NCBI GenBank assembly: GCA_023250195.1
Contig: JAHFBF010000001.1
Coordinates: forward strand, 124,001 to 188,000
Length of the DNA stretch: 64,000 nucleotides
Reading direction: 5' to 3'
From: Candidatus Melainabacteria bacterium
Lineage (GTDB): Bacteria > Cyanobacteriota > Vampirovibrionia > 2-02-FULL-35-15
How positions within the stretch are numbered: position 1 is the stretch's first letter; each line of letters begins with the position of its first letter. The notes beneath the pieces are model-generated. The model was not told where the DNA came from, did no database searches, and saw only the letters and a list, made by a program, of their open reading frames with translations. This document shows positions 26,860 to 35,762 of this stretch, piece after piece. Made by a program: the position numbers and the translations under genes.

Positions 26860-27462
26860 ATGAGATATGCACTAAAAGAATGGAGTACAACAATTGAAGC
26901 CCTTGGGAAGGGACAGATTATTGCTATATGGAGAAAGGGCGGAATAGAAGATACTCCAAATATAAAAACCCCTTTTACAGGATTTAATATTGAACAAAAG
27001 CAATTTGTTTTATTCCCTACAGGCACTCACCAAAGCCTGGATAAAGTTAAACCAGAATGGTGGAGTTTAAATGATGAAAAAGCATCTCCAAACAAAGACA
27101 ATCAGATAAAAGTAAAATACTGGGCTGAAGTAGAAGAAGCAATTGAAATACAGGCATTTGAGCAATTACTAAGTATTTCAAGTCAGTTAATTAATACAAA
27201 TGAACATCTTTTTTCTTCCTGGGAGCTTTATCCTGATCACAAAGGAAAAGTTTTACTTCTCAGGGTTTACAAACTTAACGACCCAATATTAGTTCCATAC
27301 TCACAAAAATATAGTGGTTGTAAATCATGGATAGAATTAAAAATTGATATTCCTAAAATAGGAAGTTCACCTACACTTTCCTTTAAAGAATACAATTCAA
27401 AAGCAAGATTCATAAAAGCATTAATTCAAGACCCTGCTATACCAGAAAAATTACTAGCGTGA
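26860..27462 (+). CDS. DUF1802 family protein
   Basis: 200 residues. The N-terminal block (RYALKEWSTTIEALGKGQIIAIWRKGGIED), the FVLFPTGTHQ motif and the QAFEQLLSIS and VLLLRVYKL segments match the DUF1802 family, which is frequent in cyanobacteria and their relatives. Function unknown; the fold has been suggested to be related to restriction-type or nucleic-acid-binding folds, which I cannot check. Soluble, no signal peptide. Confidence 0.85.
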   Translation: MRYALKEWSTTIEALGKGQIIAIWRKGGIEDTPNIKTPFTGFNIEQKQFVLFPTGTHQSLDKVKPEWWSLNDEKASPNKDNQIKVKYWAEVEEAIEIQAFEQLLSISSQLINTNEHLFSSWELYPDHKGKVLLLRVYKLNDPILVPYSQKYSGCKSWIELKIDIPKIGSSPTLSFKEYNSKARFIKALIQDPAIPEKLLA

Positions 27463-27547
27463 GGGTTTCACGTTATTGGAGCTCATCTCAAAATTCTTAT
27501 AAGGTAAGTTTGCATTTTGTCACATAAATATTGATTGAAAAACAAAA

Positions 27548-27628
27548 TGTCATTCCGGGCTTGACCCGGAATCCAGACAGTTACACAATAGCGTACTTAT
27601 CTGGATTCCCATTTTCATGGGAATGACA
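27548..27628. repeat. Dispersed two-hairpin palindromic element
   Basis: TGTCATTCCGGG...CCCGGAATCCAG, a spacer, then CTGGATTCCC...GGGAATGACA. The outer ends are inverted to each other and each half is itself a hairpin. A close copy is at 40525-40608 and a minimal hairpin is inside the gene at 1012-2337. It separates DUF1802 and the Kelch gene. Confidence 0.9.
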
Positions 27629-27697
27629 ATTGACCTTATGTTGAAAAAATCAGTTAAGCTCATAGTAGGACTTTTGAGATAGCCTCCAACGACATCT

Positions 27698-30600
27698 CTA
27701 CGGAGAGACTCTGATAACCGTTAAATTGTTATTTACACCGCTTGAAAGTAAAAACGGTCCTGCCACAGCTAATTTATTTACATTTAATGGTTTTGTTAGG
27801 AAAGCTTCACTACCATTTGATTTTACAACTGTAAGTTTATTCTTTGTAAATGTAGTAATTACTGCCTGTTTATTATTATCGATTAAACTACCTGCACTTA
27901 GAGCTACAATGCCGCCTTCTCCAAGTGCCAGATAAGCTGTCCCATCAATCACTAAAAGATCTTCTATTTTATTTTTAATTTTCAAATCTTCATTCAGCGG
28001 TATATCAGTAAGATTATTCAAATCAAACAAGAAAACACTTCTCTCACCGGCACATATTAAAACATCAGTAGTTTTTCCGTTTACCGAGAACTTTCCCGCA
28101 TAATCAATCTTTGTAAACTTTGTACTGCCTGTATCAATTGTCTGAACCGGCTCATTTAGATTAACGAGATTTCTTATAGAAATTGTTTTTGCATCATAAG
28201 CTACTACAAAAGGACCTGTTTTATCTCCCAGCTTTTTAACCACCGTAATATGCTGAACATTTTTAGTCACGCTTGAATTTTCAACCCTTGGCTGAGCATC
28301 TGTAATCGGGAAAACAAGATCAACTCCATTTGTCCCAGTCGATACAACTGCTGCAGTCTGTCCATTTATCTGAGTTAATTCCAATTCAAAGCCCTCACCT
28401 GATAGACTTGCGGATGTTTCCACTTCACCGCTTTCAGAATCTAAAAGCAGTATCATTGCCCCTTTCAACACAACAATTTTTGTCTGCTTTGTTTCACCAC
28501 TGCCAAACTCAAAAAGTTTCAGATCTTTAATTCCAGAAGTACTGCTAATCATAGTCAGAGGTCCTGTTATATTTTTATTGTCTTCAGTAAAATTAACTGT
28601 TCTTACTCCGTCACTTGAAGCTAAAACAGCAATAGGATCTATTAATGGATCTCCTCCACTTGCAAATCCACCAATAGCAGCAGGTTCTACAGAAAGAGGA
28701 GATTTAAAATTAGCACCAGAATTATCTACAAAAGTCCGCGGTATTGCTGTTAACAAATCAACTCCGAATATTGGTCTTATTGTAAACAATCCAACCGAAG
28801 TACTGTTATCAATGGAGCTTTGTAAATTTATTGGGACGTAAATAGGAAAGAGCAGAGAACTTGATGAAAGCATAAGATCATCAAGCGACACAGTAAATGG
28901 ATCCTGTCTTATTGCTCCGGAAAGTTCCACGCCATTATTCAAAGACAGCCCTGCAAGTATTTCTGCATCAATTGGGGTATTAGAAAAAGTAGGAGTTCCA
29001 CTTATTTCAAGAGGAATTGAAACTCCTAGTATATTTGGAAAGTTGATTGAAAAATTTATATCTGTTTTACCCGGCTTAACTGCATTTATTTTAAATTGTG
29101 TAAGTAAATTCCCTGTTACTGAAGAAATTCCTGCCCCACCGAGGTTTGCAATGCTGGAATCTGAAATAGTTGCAGTAATCTGTGTATTACTTGGAACCGA
29201 AGAAAATTCAGTGGTACCATCCTGTGATAAAACTTTGACTTGCAATTGCTGCAAATTATTACCCTCTTCAGTGTTTAAAGAGATTCCCTGTGCAGGAACG
29301 GTAGATAAAAACGGCTTTGAACTATCGGAAACATTTACTTTAATTTTTGCCGGGATAAAATTTGCCGTACTTTCAGCAGGTAAAATATTTATTTCAAATT
29401 CTCCCTGTACAGTTGAATCTTTCCGGGTAACAGTTATATTTTCACCAACTTGAAATAAAGAAGGGCTTACAATTATTGATCCGTTTGAATCATTGACCTG
29501 CGCCTTTAATAAAACCACCTGATTGTTTGTAGATAGAACTTTTGTTGCTGCTATGAAATTATTTGAACTTGACAGATTAATCGTCTGAGGCTGAACCTGC
29601 AAAGAAGGAACAACACTAAACTTATCTATTCCAACTAAAAACTCACTTACATAACTGCCTTGAATTACTGCTTCCGGAGTTAATAGTATTTGTCTTCCTT
29701 CAATACCTGAATTTGACTCAATTTGAAGGAATTCGCTTATTTTGGATGGTAATTTTCCTGAACCATTTGTAAACCCTCCGGTTAAATAAATTGCTGAGTT
29801 TACAAATTTATTAGCATCTGAAGTAGACAGAAAGCCCTGCGTTTTATTTTTTGGCGTAACCAAAACTACTGTTGGCTGGATTCTACCTGTTGAAGTGTCA
29901 AGAACATTCTTCTGAGCAGCCTTTAAAACACTGCCCGTAGATGTTAAAAAATCAGGTGTAAAAATCTCAATTTTTGAAACTGGTGTATTTATAAAATTTT
30001 CAGTGTTTGCTCCCTTCTTAATATTCAAGCCGCCAATAACTGCTACATCACCATTTGGAAGAAGGATTGTCTGGAACAAAAACCGTGGTATCTGAAGTGT
30101 TAGATTTCCACCACTGGATTTGTCTGTAACTAAATTAAAAGATTCATTACTATTGTCATAATATTGAAGAGTAGCCAGAGATAATCCTCTGGCTGAACTA
30201 TCTGCTGTCCCTGCAAAAAGATCGGTATTTCCACCTGCAATCAAAACCTGTCCATTTGTTAAAAGAGTTGCACTATGTCCACCAGCAGCTTTATTTAATG
30301 CTCCAACCCCTTTTATGGTAAATGCTTTAGTATCAATAAGCTCTGCAGCATCAGTAGCAGGTCCAAGTCCAAATTCATTTGTTTTTTCATTTGTAAAACC
30401 TCCTGCAATTAAAATATTTCCGTTTTGCAGTGTTGTAGCCGTATGTAAAAGTCTTGAGGTAGAAAGAGAAATAGCAGAAGGAGAAACAGTTCTTGTAACT
30501 GGATCAAAAATTTCAATACTGTTTAAAGCACCAAGATTAGTTTTATTAATGCGACCCTGCCCACCTATAATTAATACTCTGCCGTCCGGCAGCAAATTTG

Positions 30601-31372
30601 CACTGTGAAAAATCCTTGCTTTTTTCAGTTTAGCTTTTTTACTGGTAAGTAAAGTACTTACTGTCTGATTTGTCCCAATACTAATTTCAACAATTTCAAT
30701 ACTATTTTCAAGCGAACCTCCGGCAGAAAACCCACCTGTAAGAAGGATTTGTTCAACAGGAGTTGAAATCATCCCGACAGAAGAATTACTTATTCCTAAA
30801 TATGTAGCCGTGTGCTGGCTCCTTGAAATCTGCAGCCTGGCTTTTTTCGAATTATCCGGTGTTTTTAAAAATTCGCTTTTTCCGGTTTCAGGATTAAATA
30901 CTTCAAGCGAACTTAATGGCTCATCTGCAAGCCCTTTGCTTCCACCAATCAGGACAACTCTTCCATCTGAAATTTTTGTTGCCGTATTCCCTGCTCTTGC
31001 CTCACGTAAGTCAGGCAGTAAAGAATTTCTCAAATTGCCATTCGGGGAAGATCTAAAACTTATTGTTTTTGAGATTGTGGTACTTCCAGCTCTAATTTGA
31101 ATCGTTTTTTCAGAGTTAGAAGCAGCCGGTGGAAATATTGCAATGGATTTTGTATTTGAATCTCTATATGATCTTGGTTGATCGGTAAATTCTCCAATAC
31201 TTACATCTATACCGGTAATTAAGTTTAGATCTGAAACATCTATAACTATTGGCTCGCCACTTGAATTTGGAACGATGAAATCTACCGCAAATGAGGAAGA
31301 AATAGAGAAATAAAGAAATAAAGAAGTAAGGAAAACTTTAATTAATAATTTTTTTATATTTGATAGGTTCAT
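27698..31372 (-). CDS. Large exported Kelch-repeat protein
   Basis: 1,224 residues with a signal peptide (LLIKVFLTSLFLYFSISSSFA). Residues about 120-560 hold seven Kelch-type blades; the diagnostic Gly-Gly appears in ISDGRVVLIGGSKG, QILLTGGFSAGG, LPDGRVLIIGGQGR, LQNGNILIAGGFTN, LTNGQVLIAGGNTD, LPNGDVAVIGGLN and YLTGGFTNGSG, so a complete seven-bladed propeller is likely. The middle (about 590-880) looks like Ig-like/BACON-type beta domains, and the C-terminal 300 residues contain further propeller-like repeats (VVLKGAMILLLDSESG, GTAYLALGEGGIVAL). No membrane anchor or sorting signal is visible at the end (LTVIRVSP). Probably secreted or periplasmic and protein- or sugar-binding; no catalytic site recognised. 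Confidence 0.85.
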   Translation of the reverse strand: MNLSNIKKLLIKVFLTSLFLYFSISSSFAVDFIVPNSSGEPIVIDVSDLNLITGIDVSIGEFTDQPRSYRDSNTKSIAIFPPAASNSEKTIQIRAGSTTISKTISFRSSPNGNLRNSLLPDLREARAGNTATKISDGRVVLIGGSKGLADEPLSSLEVFNPETGKSEFLKTPDNSKKARLQISRSQHTATYLGISNSSVGMISTPVEQILLTGGFSAGGSLENSIEIVEISIGTNQTVSTLLTSKKAKLKKARIFHSANLLPDGRVLIIGGQGRINKTNLGALNSIEIFDPVTRTVSPSAISLSTSRLLHTATTLQNGNILIAGGFTNEKTNEFGLGPATDAAELIDTKAFTIKGVGALNKAAGGHSATLLTNGQVLIAGGNTDLFAGTADSSARGLSLATLQYYDNSNESFNLVTDKSSGGNLTLQIPRFLFQTILLPNGDVAVIGGLNIKKGANTENFINTPVSKIEIFTPDFLTSTGSVLKAAQKNVLDTSTGRIQPTVVLVTPKNKTQGFLSTSDANKFVNSAIYLTGGFTNGSGKLPSKISEFLQIESNSGIEGRQILLTPEAVIQGSYVSEFLVGIDKFSVVPSLQVQPQTINLSSSNNFIAATKVLSTNNQVVLLKAQVNDSNGSIIVSPSLFQVGENITVTRKDSTVQGEFEINILPAESTANFIPAKIKVNVSDSSKPFLSTVPAQGISLNTEEGNNLQQLQVKVLSQDGTTEFSSVPSNTQITATISDSSIANLGGAGISSVTGNLLTQFKINAVKPGKTDINFSINFPNILGVSIPLEISGTPTFSNTPIDAEILAGLSLNNGVELSGAIRQDPFTVSLDDLMLSSSSLLFPIYVPINLQSSIDNSTSVGLFTIRPIFGVDLLTAIPRTFVDNSGANFKSPLSVEPAAIGGFASGGDPLIDPIAVLASSDGVRTVNFTEDNKNITGPLTMISSTSGIKDLKLFEFGSGETKQTKIVVLKGAMILLLDSESGEVETSASLSGEGFELELTQINGQTAAVVSTGTNGVDLVFPITDAQPRVENSSVTKNVQHITVVKKLGDKTGPFVVAYDAKTISIRNLVNLNEPVQTIDTGSTKFTKIDYAGKFSVNGKTTDVLICAGERSVFLFDLNNLTDIPLNEDLKIKNKIEDLLVIDGTAYLALGEGGIVALSAGSLIDNNKQAVITTFTKNKLTVVKSNGSEAFLTKPLNVNKLAVAGPFLLSSGVNNNLTVIRVSP

Positions 31373-31436
31373 TTTCTTAATCCAACAATATTTTTAGCAT
31401 TTTTTATTAGAATTTAAAGCGAAAATAACAGATACA

Positions 31437-31523
31437 TGTCATTCTGAAGGAGCAAAGCAACTGAAGAATCTCATAAAAGCACTATCAGTCAACAGAGATT
31501 CTTCGCTAATGCTCAGAATGACA
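31437..31523. repeat. Dispersed inverted repeat of the GAAGAATCTC type
   Basis: TGTCATTCTGA...GAAGAATCTC and GAGATTCTTCGC...TCAGAATGACA, about 87 bp, with well matched ends. This type is widespread in many bacteria as a non-coding mobile or REP-like unit. It lies in the divergent space between the Kelch gene and rlmN. Confidence 0.85.
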
Positions 31524-31580
31524 TTGATGTTTACTCTGGACGCTTAACACCTCTCATAATCACTACGCTAGAATAAACGT

Positions 31581-32726
31581 ATGCAAGAAGCATCTATCAA
31601 AAATAGAAGTCTGGAATATTTATCCGGCTTAACTGAAACCCAGTTAATTAGCCTTGTTACAAAGCTTCAATGGCCTTCTTTTAAAGCTCAGCAAATTCAC
31701 AGCTGGATTTACAAAAAGTGTATATCTTCAATTGACGAAATGACCGATTTAAGCGTAAAAGACAGGGATTTTTTAAATAAGAACTATAAACTAAGCCCAC
31801 TTGAACTTACACAAAAACAAATAAGCGAAGATAAAACAATTAAATACTTATGGAAACTAAATGGTGGCAATCAGGTTGAGTCAGTAAGAATGTTTCTTGA
31901 GGATCATGACTCCTATAGTGCCTGTATCAGCTCACAGGTAGGTTGTGCCGTTGGTTGCCCATTTTGTGCAACCGGTAAAATTGGTTTTAAAAGAAATTTA
32001 AAGGCTGCAGAAATTGTAGACCAAATCTTAGGAATCCAGAAAGACACAAAAGAAAGAATAAGCAATGTTGTTTTTATGGGACAGGGAGAACCATTATTAA
32101 ATTATGATGAAGTATTAACTGCAATGAATTTAATTAAGGATTCAGTAGGAATCGGTGCAAGGCATATAACCCTTTCAACCAGTGGAATAGTTCCAAATAT
32201 AAAAAAACTTGCTGATGAAAAGCTTCAAATTACACTTGCTATTTCTCTACATGCGCCGGATCAAAGAACAAGAGAAATCCTGGTTCCTATTTCAAAAAAA
32301 TATCCTATAAGTGAACTAATGGAAAGCCTGCATTATTACTACGAAAAAACAAAAAGAAGGATAACCATTGAGTATGTAATGCTTGATGGTATAAACGATC
32401 AAATTGAAAAAGCAAAAGAGCTTTCAGATCTTATTAAAGGATTGCACTGCCATATAAACTTAATCCCTTATAATCCAATAGAGCATTCAGAGATCAAAGG
32501 TCAGAGATCAGAGATCAGAATTCAAGACTCTCATCTCCCATCTCCCATCTCTGACCTCTGTTTAAAGCGGCCACCTCGTAAAAGAATATATAACTTTAAA
32601 GACGTATTAGAAAAAAGAAGTGGCAAAAAAGTAACGGTTAGAAAAGAACGTGGGGTTGATATAGCTGCAGCCTGTGGACAGTTAGCTAATATCTTCAATA
32701 AAAATTTAGAAAAAGGGCAGGAATAA
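31581..32726 (+). CDS. rlmN: Dual-specificity RNA methyltransferase RlmN
   Basis: Radical-SAM enzyme that methylates C2 of A2503 in 23S rRNA and A37 of some tRNAs. 381 residues. Motifs: the 4Fe-4S site CAVGCPFC (Cys ligands at about 118-125), GQGEPLLN, LSTSGIVP, LAISLHAPD, and the C-terminal catalytic Cys in DIAAACGQLA. A 70-nt heptamer array at 32488-32557 is read in frame and adds a 20-odd-residue segment (starting SEIKGQRSEIRIQD) between IPYNPIEH and KRPPRKRIYNF, where the family is short. The frame returns and the catalytic end is intact, so the enzyme is expected to be functional. Confidence 0.95.
   Translation: MQEASIKNRSLEYLSGLTETQLISLVTKLQWPSFKAQQIHSWIYKKCISSIDEMTDLSVKDRDFLNKNYKLSPLELTQKQISEDKTIKYLWKLNGGNQVESVRMFLEDHDSYSACISSQVGCAVGCPFCATGKIGFKRNLKAAEIVDQILGIQKDTKERISNVVFMGQGEPLLNYDEVLTAMNLIKDSVGIGARHITLSTSGIVPNIKKLADEKLQITLAISLHAPDQRTREILVPISKKYPISELMESLHYYYEKTKRRITIEYVMLDGINDQIEKAKELSDLIKGLHCHINLIPYNPIEHSEIKGQRSEIRIQDSHLPSPISDLCLKRPPRKRIYNFKDVLEKRSGKKVTVRKERGVDIAAACGQLANIFNKNLEKGQE
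32488..32557. repeat. Ten-unit heptamer array inside rlmN
   Basis: CAGAGAT, CAAAGGT, CAGAGAT, CAGAGAT, CAGAATT, CAAGACT, CTCATCT, CCCATCT, CCCATCT, CTGACCT in exact 7-nt register. The second half is the inverted form of the first, so RNA and DNA hairpins can form. No stop occurs in the gene frame. Confidence 0.92.
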
Positions 32727-32760
32727 ATCCTTTCCCTGCAATTATGTTTACCATTCTATA

Positions 32761-32781
32761 ACCTAATAACAATATTATTAG
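32761..32781. terminator. Weak hairpin after rlmN
   Basis: CCTAATAA and TTATTAGG arms flank a short loop about 35 nt after the rlmN stop and before the protease gene. No T-run follows, so terminator function is doubtful. Confidence 0.3.
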
Positions 32782-32864
32782 GGGAAAGCCTAATAACACT
32801 GAAAATCCGAATTTTGATATATTTATATTAGCTTTTTTTTATTTGGGGAAAATAGTCTTTAGAG

Positions 32865-34232
32865 ATGAAATTTAAGTTAACTACAAAAACACTGTTAAAA
32901 GCAAATTACTTATTGCTTGCAATATTTTGTATTGTATTTTTCTCAAACTTTGAAGTTAAAAATGCTAAAGCAGGCATTGAGATTACCAGCGCTGCTCAGG
33001 GCGAAGCAAATATTGGTCCGGATGAACTTTATCAGAAAGTCTGGGAGCTGATTAGAAAAGACTATGTAGATCAAACTTACAATGGGCAGGATTGGAACAT
33101 CTGGAAAGAGAGATATAAGGGAAATTTGCAAACCCTGGATGATGCACATAAAGCTATTGAAACAATGCTTGTAAGTCTGGGAGATCGATACACGAGATTT
33201 TTAAGTAAAAAAGATTTTGACGATGAAAAACAGGCAATTAATGCAAAGCTTACCGGCATTGGCATTCAGATAGGACTAGATAAAAGTCAGAGATTAATTG
33301 TTATTGCGCCCATTGAAGGAACACCAGCAGCTAAAGCTGGACTCATGCCCAGTGACGAAATTACTGAAATTAATGGTGAATCCACAAAAGGAATTTCTGT
33401 AGAAGAAGCAGCAACACAGATAAAAGGTCCAATAGGTACACAGGTAACCATTACAATTGCACGTGGCAATGATTCTTTTAAAAGAGTTATTACCAGAGCT
33501 GAAATTCCGATTAAAGCAATTGCCAAGGGTCATGCAAAAATTATAAAAAACAACATTGCTTATATAAGGCTAAATAGTTTTATTTCACAGGAAGCTACAA
33601 AAGAAATGAAAGAAGCTCTCAAACAGCTTGAAAAAGCTAATGGATTTATTATTGACCTTCGTGATAATCCAGGCGGACTGTTAACAAATGCAATTGAAAT
33701 CTCAGATCTGTTTTTAGACGGTGGTGTAATAGTCAGCACCGTTGACAGGGATGGTTATATACAGTCAGTAACAGCTGATGACAAAGTATCTTCCGAAAAA
33801 CCCATTGTAATTCTGGCAAATGAAAACAGTGCAAGTGCAAGTGAAATTTTTAGTGGTGCTCTAAAAGACAATCAAAGAGCGAAAATTGTCGGCAGCAAAA
33901 CTTTTGGCAAAGGGCTGGTACAGGGAATAAACAAACTTGATGATGGCTCAGGTGTAAACATTACAATTGCAAAATATTTAACCCCTGCAAAAGTAGATAT
34001 AAATCAGCTTGGAATAAAACCTGACTATGAAGTAAAACTTACTATTAATGATTACAAAGCAAGCAAAGGGCCGTGGTTTAGTGATCCAAATCAAATCCCC
34101 TCACACAGAAGCCCTGAAGATGGAAAAGATGCTCAACTTGCAAAAGGTATTGAAATTATAAAAGAAATGATGAAAGTTTCGGACAATTCTGGATCTAAAA
34201 AAACTACTGAAAAAGCAAAGGCATCGCTTTAA
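32865..34232 (+). CDS. ctpA: Carboxy-terminal processing protease (S41 family, CtpA-like)
   Basis: Periplasmic serine protease with PDZ domain that trims C-terminal ends of exported proteins. 455 residues: a signal/anchor (YLLLAIFCIVFFSNFEV), an N-terminal cap with the helical segment (DELYQKVWELIRKDYVD), a PDZ domain (about residues 125-210: GIGIQIGL...GLMPSDEITEINGE), and the S41 core. The catalytic Ser is in NENSASASEIFSG and the Lys in GSKTFGKGLVQ. It is convergent with the CCA enzyme gene, overlapping by 4 nt. Length and motifs are typical. Confidence 0.93.
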   Translation: MKFKLTTKTLLKANYLLLAIFCIVFFSNFEVKNAKAGIEITSAAQGEANIGPDELYQKVWELIRKDYVDQTYNGQDWNIWKERYKGNLQTLDDAHKAIETMLVSLGDRYTRFLSKKDFDDEKQAINAKLTGIGIQIGLDKSQRLIVIAPIEGTPAAKAGLMPSDEITEINGESTKGISVEEAATQIKGPIGTQVTITIARGNDSFKRVITRAEIPIKAIAKGHAKIIKNNIAYIRLNSFISQEATKEMKEALKQLEKANGFIIDLRDNPGGLLTNAIEISDLFLDGGVIVSTVDRDGYIQSVTADDKVSSEKPIVILANENSASASEIFSGALKDNQRAKIVGSKTFGKGLVQGINKLDDGSGVNITIAKYLTPAKVDINQLGIKPDYEVKLTINDYKASKGPWFSDPNQIPSHRSPEDGKDAQLAKGIEIIKEMMKVSDNSGSKKTTEKAKASL

Positions 34233-35695
34233 AAACTGACATTGTCAATTCTCAATTGTTTATTCACCCACTCTACAGCTTCTTCTTTTGTTTGGATTTC
34301 ACCAACTGCAATCACCTCATCTAACTCTTTAATTAGTTCTCCAAGCTTTGGCCCCGGCTTCAACCCAGTTAAACTCATAATTTGATTTCCATCCAGAAGC
34401 TTTGGCTTCTTTGCTTTCTCTATTTCACGACTTTCATGCTTTTTATATTCATCAAACAAAAACAAAAGTAATTTTTCACCATTTAAGACATCATCCCTGG
34501 TTATTTTCGGACCAAGGGTTGCATGAAGATCAGCAAATGCCAACATAAGTAAAAGCGGAGTATCATCTCCGACATCTCTAAAAAATCTATATAAAGCCCG
34601 CTCTGTAATTTGTGCATCACCCTGACTTAACTGAAACGGCCTTAAGTGATATCTAACCATTTTCGAAATAGTCTCTGTAATTAAATTACTAAACTTTAAC
34701 CTCTCGCTGATGTTTTTTGCAATTTCTGCTCCAGTCTTATCATGTCCATAAAATGTGTGTTTTTCTTCACCATTAATATTTTTAATTTCCCAGGTATCCG
34801 GCTTACCTGCATCGTGAAGAAGCGCTCCCAATTTTGCTATAGATTTTTTTGTAGGAGAAAGTGCATTAGAAAAAGGCTTATTTAATTCTTCTTTTGCCCA
34901 ATCAGGGATTTTATGAAAATTTTCTTCAAACGTCTTAATAAGCTCAAGCGAATGATCATAAAGCCAGAGGTGGTGATGGCTGTTTGGGGTAACTTTTCGC
35001 ATAGGGGTCAATTCCGGCAAAATCCTCTCTAGAAGCCCGGATTCTGATATTTGTTTTATATATTTGAAAGAATTATCACAATCAAAAATCTTCCATAACT
35101 CAGTAGAGATTCTTTCTACCGAAACAGAATTATTAAAATGACTTATTTTTTTTTGAATAAAAGAAATTATTTCCGATTCAATCTCTGCACCAAGCAATGC
35201 ACCAAATCTGAACGCTCTTAAAAATCTCAAAGGATCATCTAAAAGATTTTCAAGTTTTACAGCTTTAATCTTTTTTTCTTTTAAATCTTTTATGCCATCA
35301 AATTTATCTATAAAGCAATCAGGCTCTTTAAGATCTATTGCAATGGTGTTAACTGTAAAATCTCTTCTTTGAAAATCCTTTTCTAAATCAGCAGCAGAAA
35401 CCGGAGTAAAATCAAAAGTATAATTCTGACTTTCTTCATCTTTTAGTACAAATCTTGTAGTTTTAGTCTTTTCATCAAGAACAAAATAGTTTCCATGGAA
35501 TCTTTCTATTAGCTCTTCTCCTAAAGTATTTGTACTCTTATCAACGACAATAAAGTCCAGGTCAAAAGAAGACAACCCCAGAACCATATCCCTGACAAAG
35601 CCGCCAATAAGGTATACCCTCTCCTCAGACAACACTTTAATTAAGTCTTTAACCGCTTTTGGCAATGCAAGATCCAATAAATTGGGTAAATTCAT
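34229..35695 (-). CDS. cca: CCA-adding tRNA nucleotidyltransferase / poly(A) polymerase family
   Basis: Adds or repairs the tRNA CCA end. 488 residues from the ATG at 35695; the frame continues upstream to 35911 but those codons overlap the divergent acylase gene and are not homologous. Motifs: nucleotidyltransferase LIGGFVRDMVLGLSSFDLDF (with the Asp pair), RRDFTVNTIAID, DPLRFLRAFRFGA, plus an HD domain (LGALLHDAGKPDTWE, FYGHDKTGAEIA). The last residues (NKQLRIDNVSF) come from a CAATTCT/CAATTGT repeat at 34246-34259. Since both tRNA genes in the window lack an encoded CCA, an active enzyme is required. Confidence 0.9.
   Translation of the reverse strand: MNLPNLLDLALPKAVKDLIKVLSEERVYLIGGFVRDMVLGLSSFDLDFIVVDKSTNTLGEELIERFHGNYFVLDEKTKTTRFVLKDEESQNYTFDFTPVSAADLEKDFQRRDFTVNTIAIDLKEPDCFIDKFDGIKDLKEKKIKAVKLENLLDDPLRFLRAFRFGALLGAEIESEIISFIQKKISHFNNSVSVERISTELWKIFDCDNSFKYIKQISESGLLERILPELTPMRKVTPNSHHHLWLYDHSLELIKTFEENFHKIPDWAKEELNKPFSNALSPTKKSIAKLGALLHDAGKPDTWEIKNINGEEKHTFYGHDKTGAEIAKNISERLKFSNLITETISKMVRYHLRPFQLSQGDAQITERALYRFFRDVGDDTPLLLMLAFADLHATLGPKITRDDVLNGEKLLLFLFDEYKKHESREIEKAKKPKLLDGNQIMSLTGLKPGPKLGELIKELDEVIAVGEIQTKEEAVEWVNKQLRIDNVSF
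34246..34259. repeat. Two heptamer units at the 3' end of cca
   Basis: CAATTCT and CAATTGT, identical to the pair at 6243-6256. They supply the final codons of cca on the minus strand. Confidence 0.55.
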
Positions 35696-35762
35696 CTTAG
35701 AAGCTTTTAACAATTTCTTAGTCACTTTTGTATCCTTACAGACTAATATCTTAAACGAAAAA

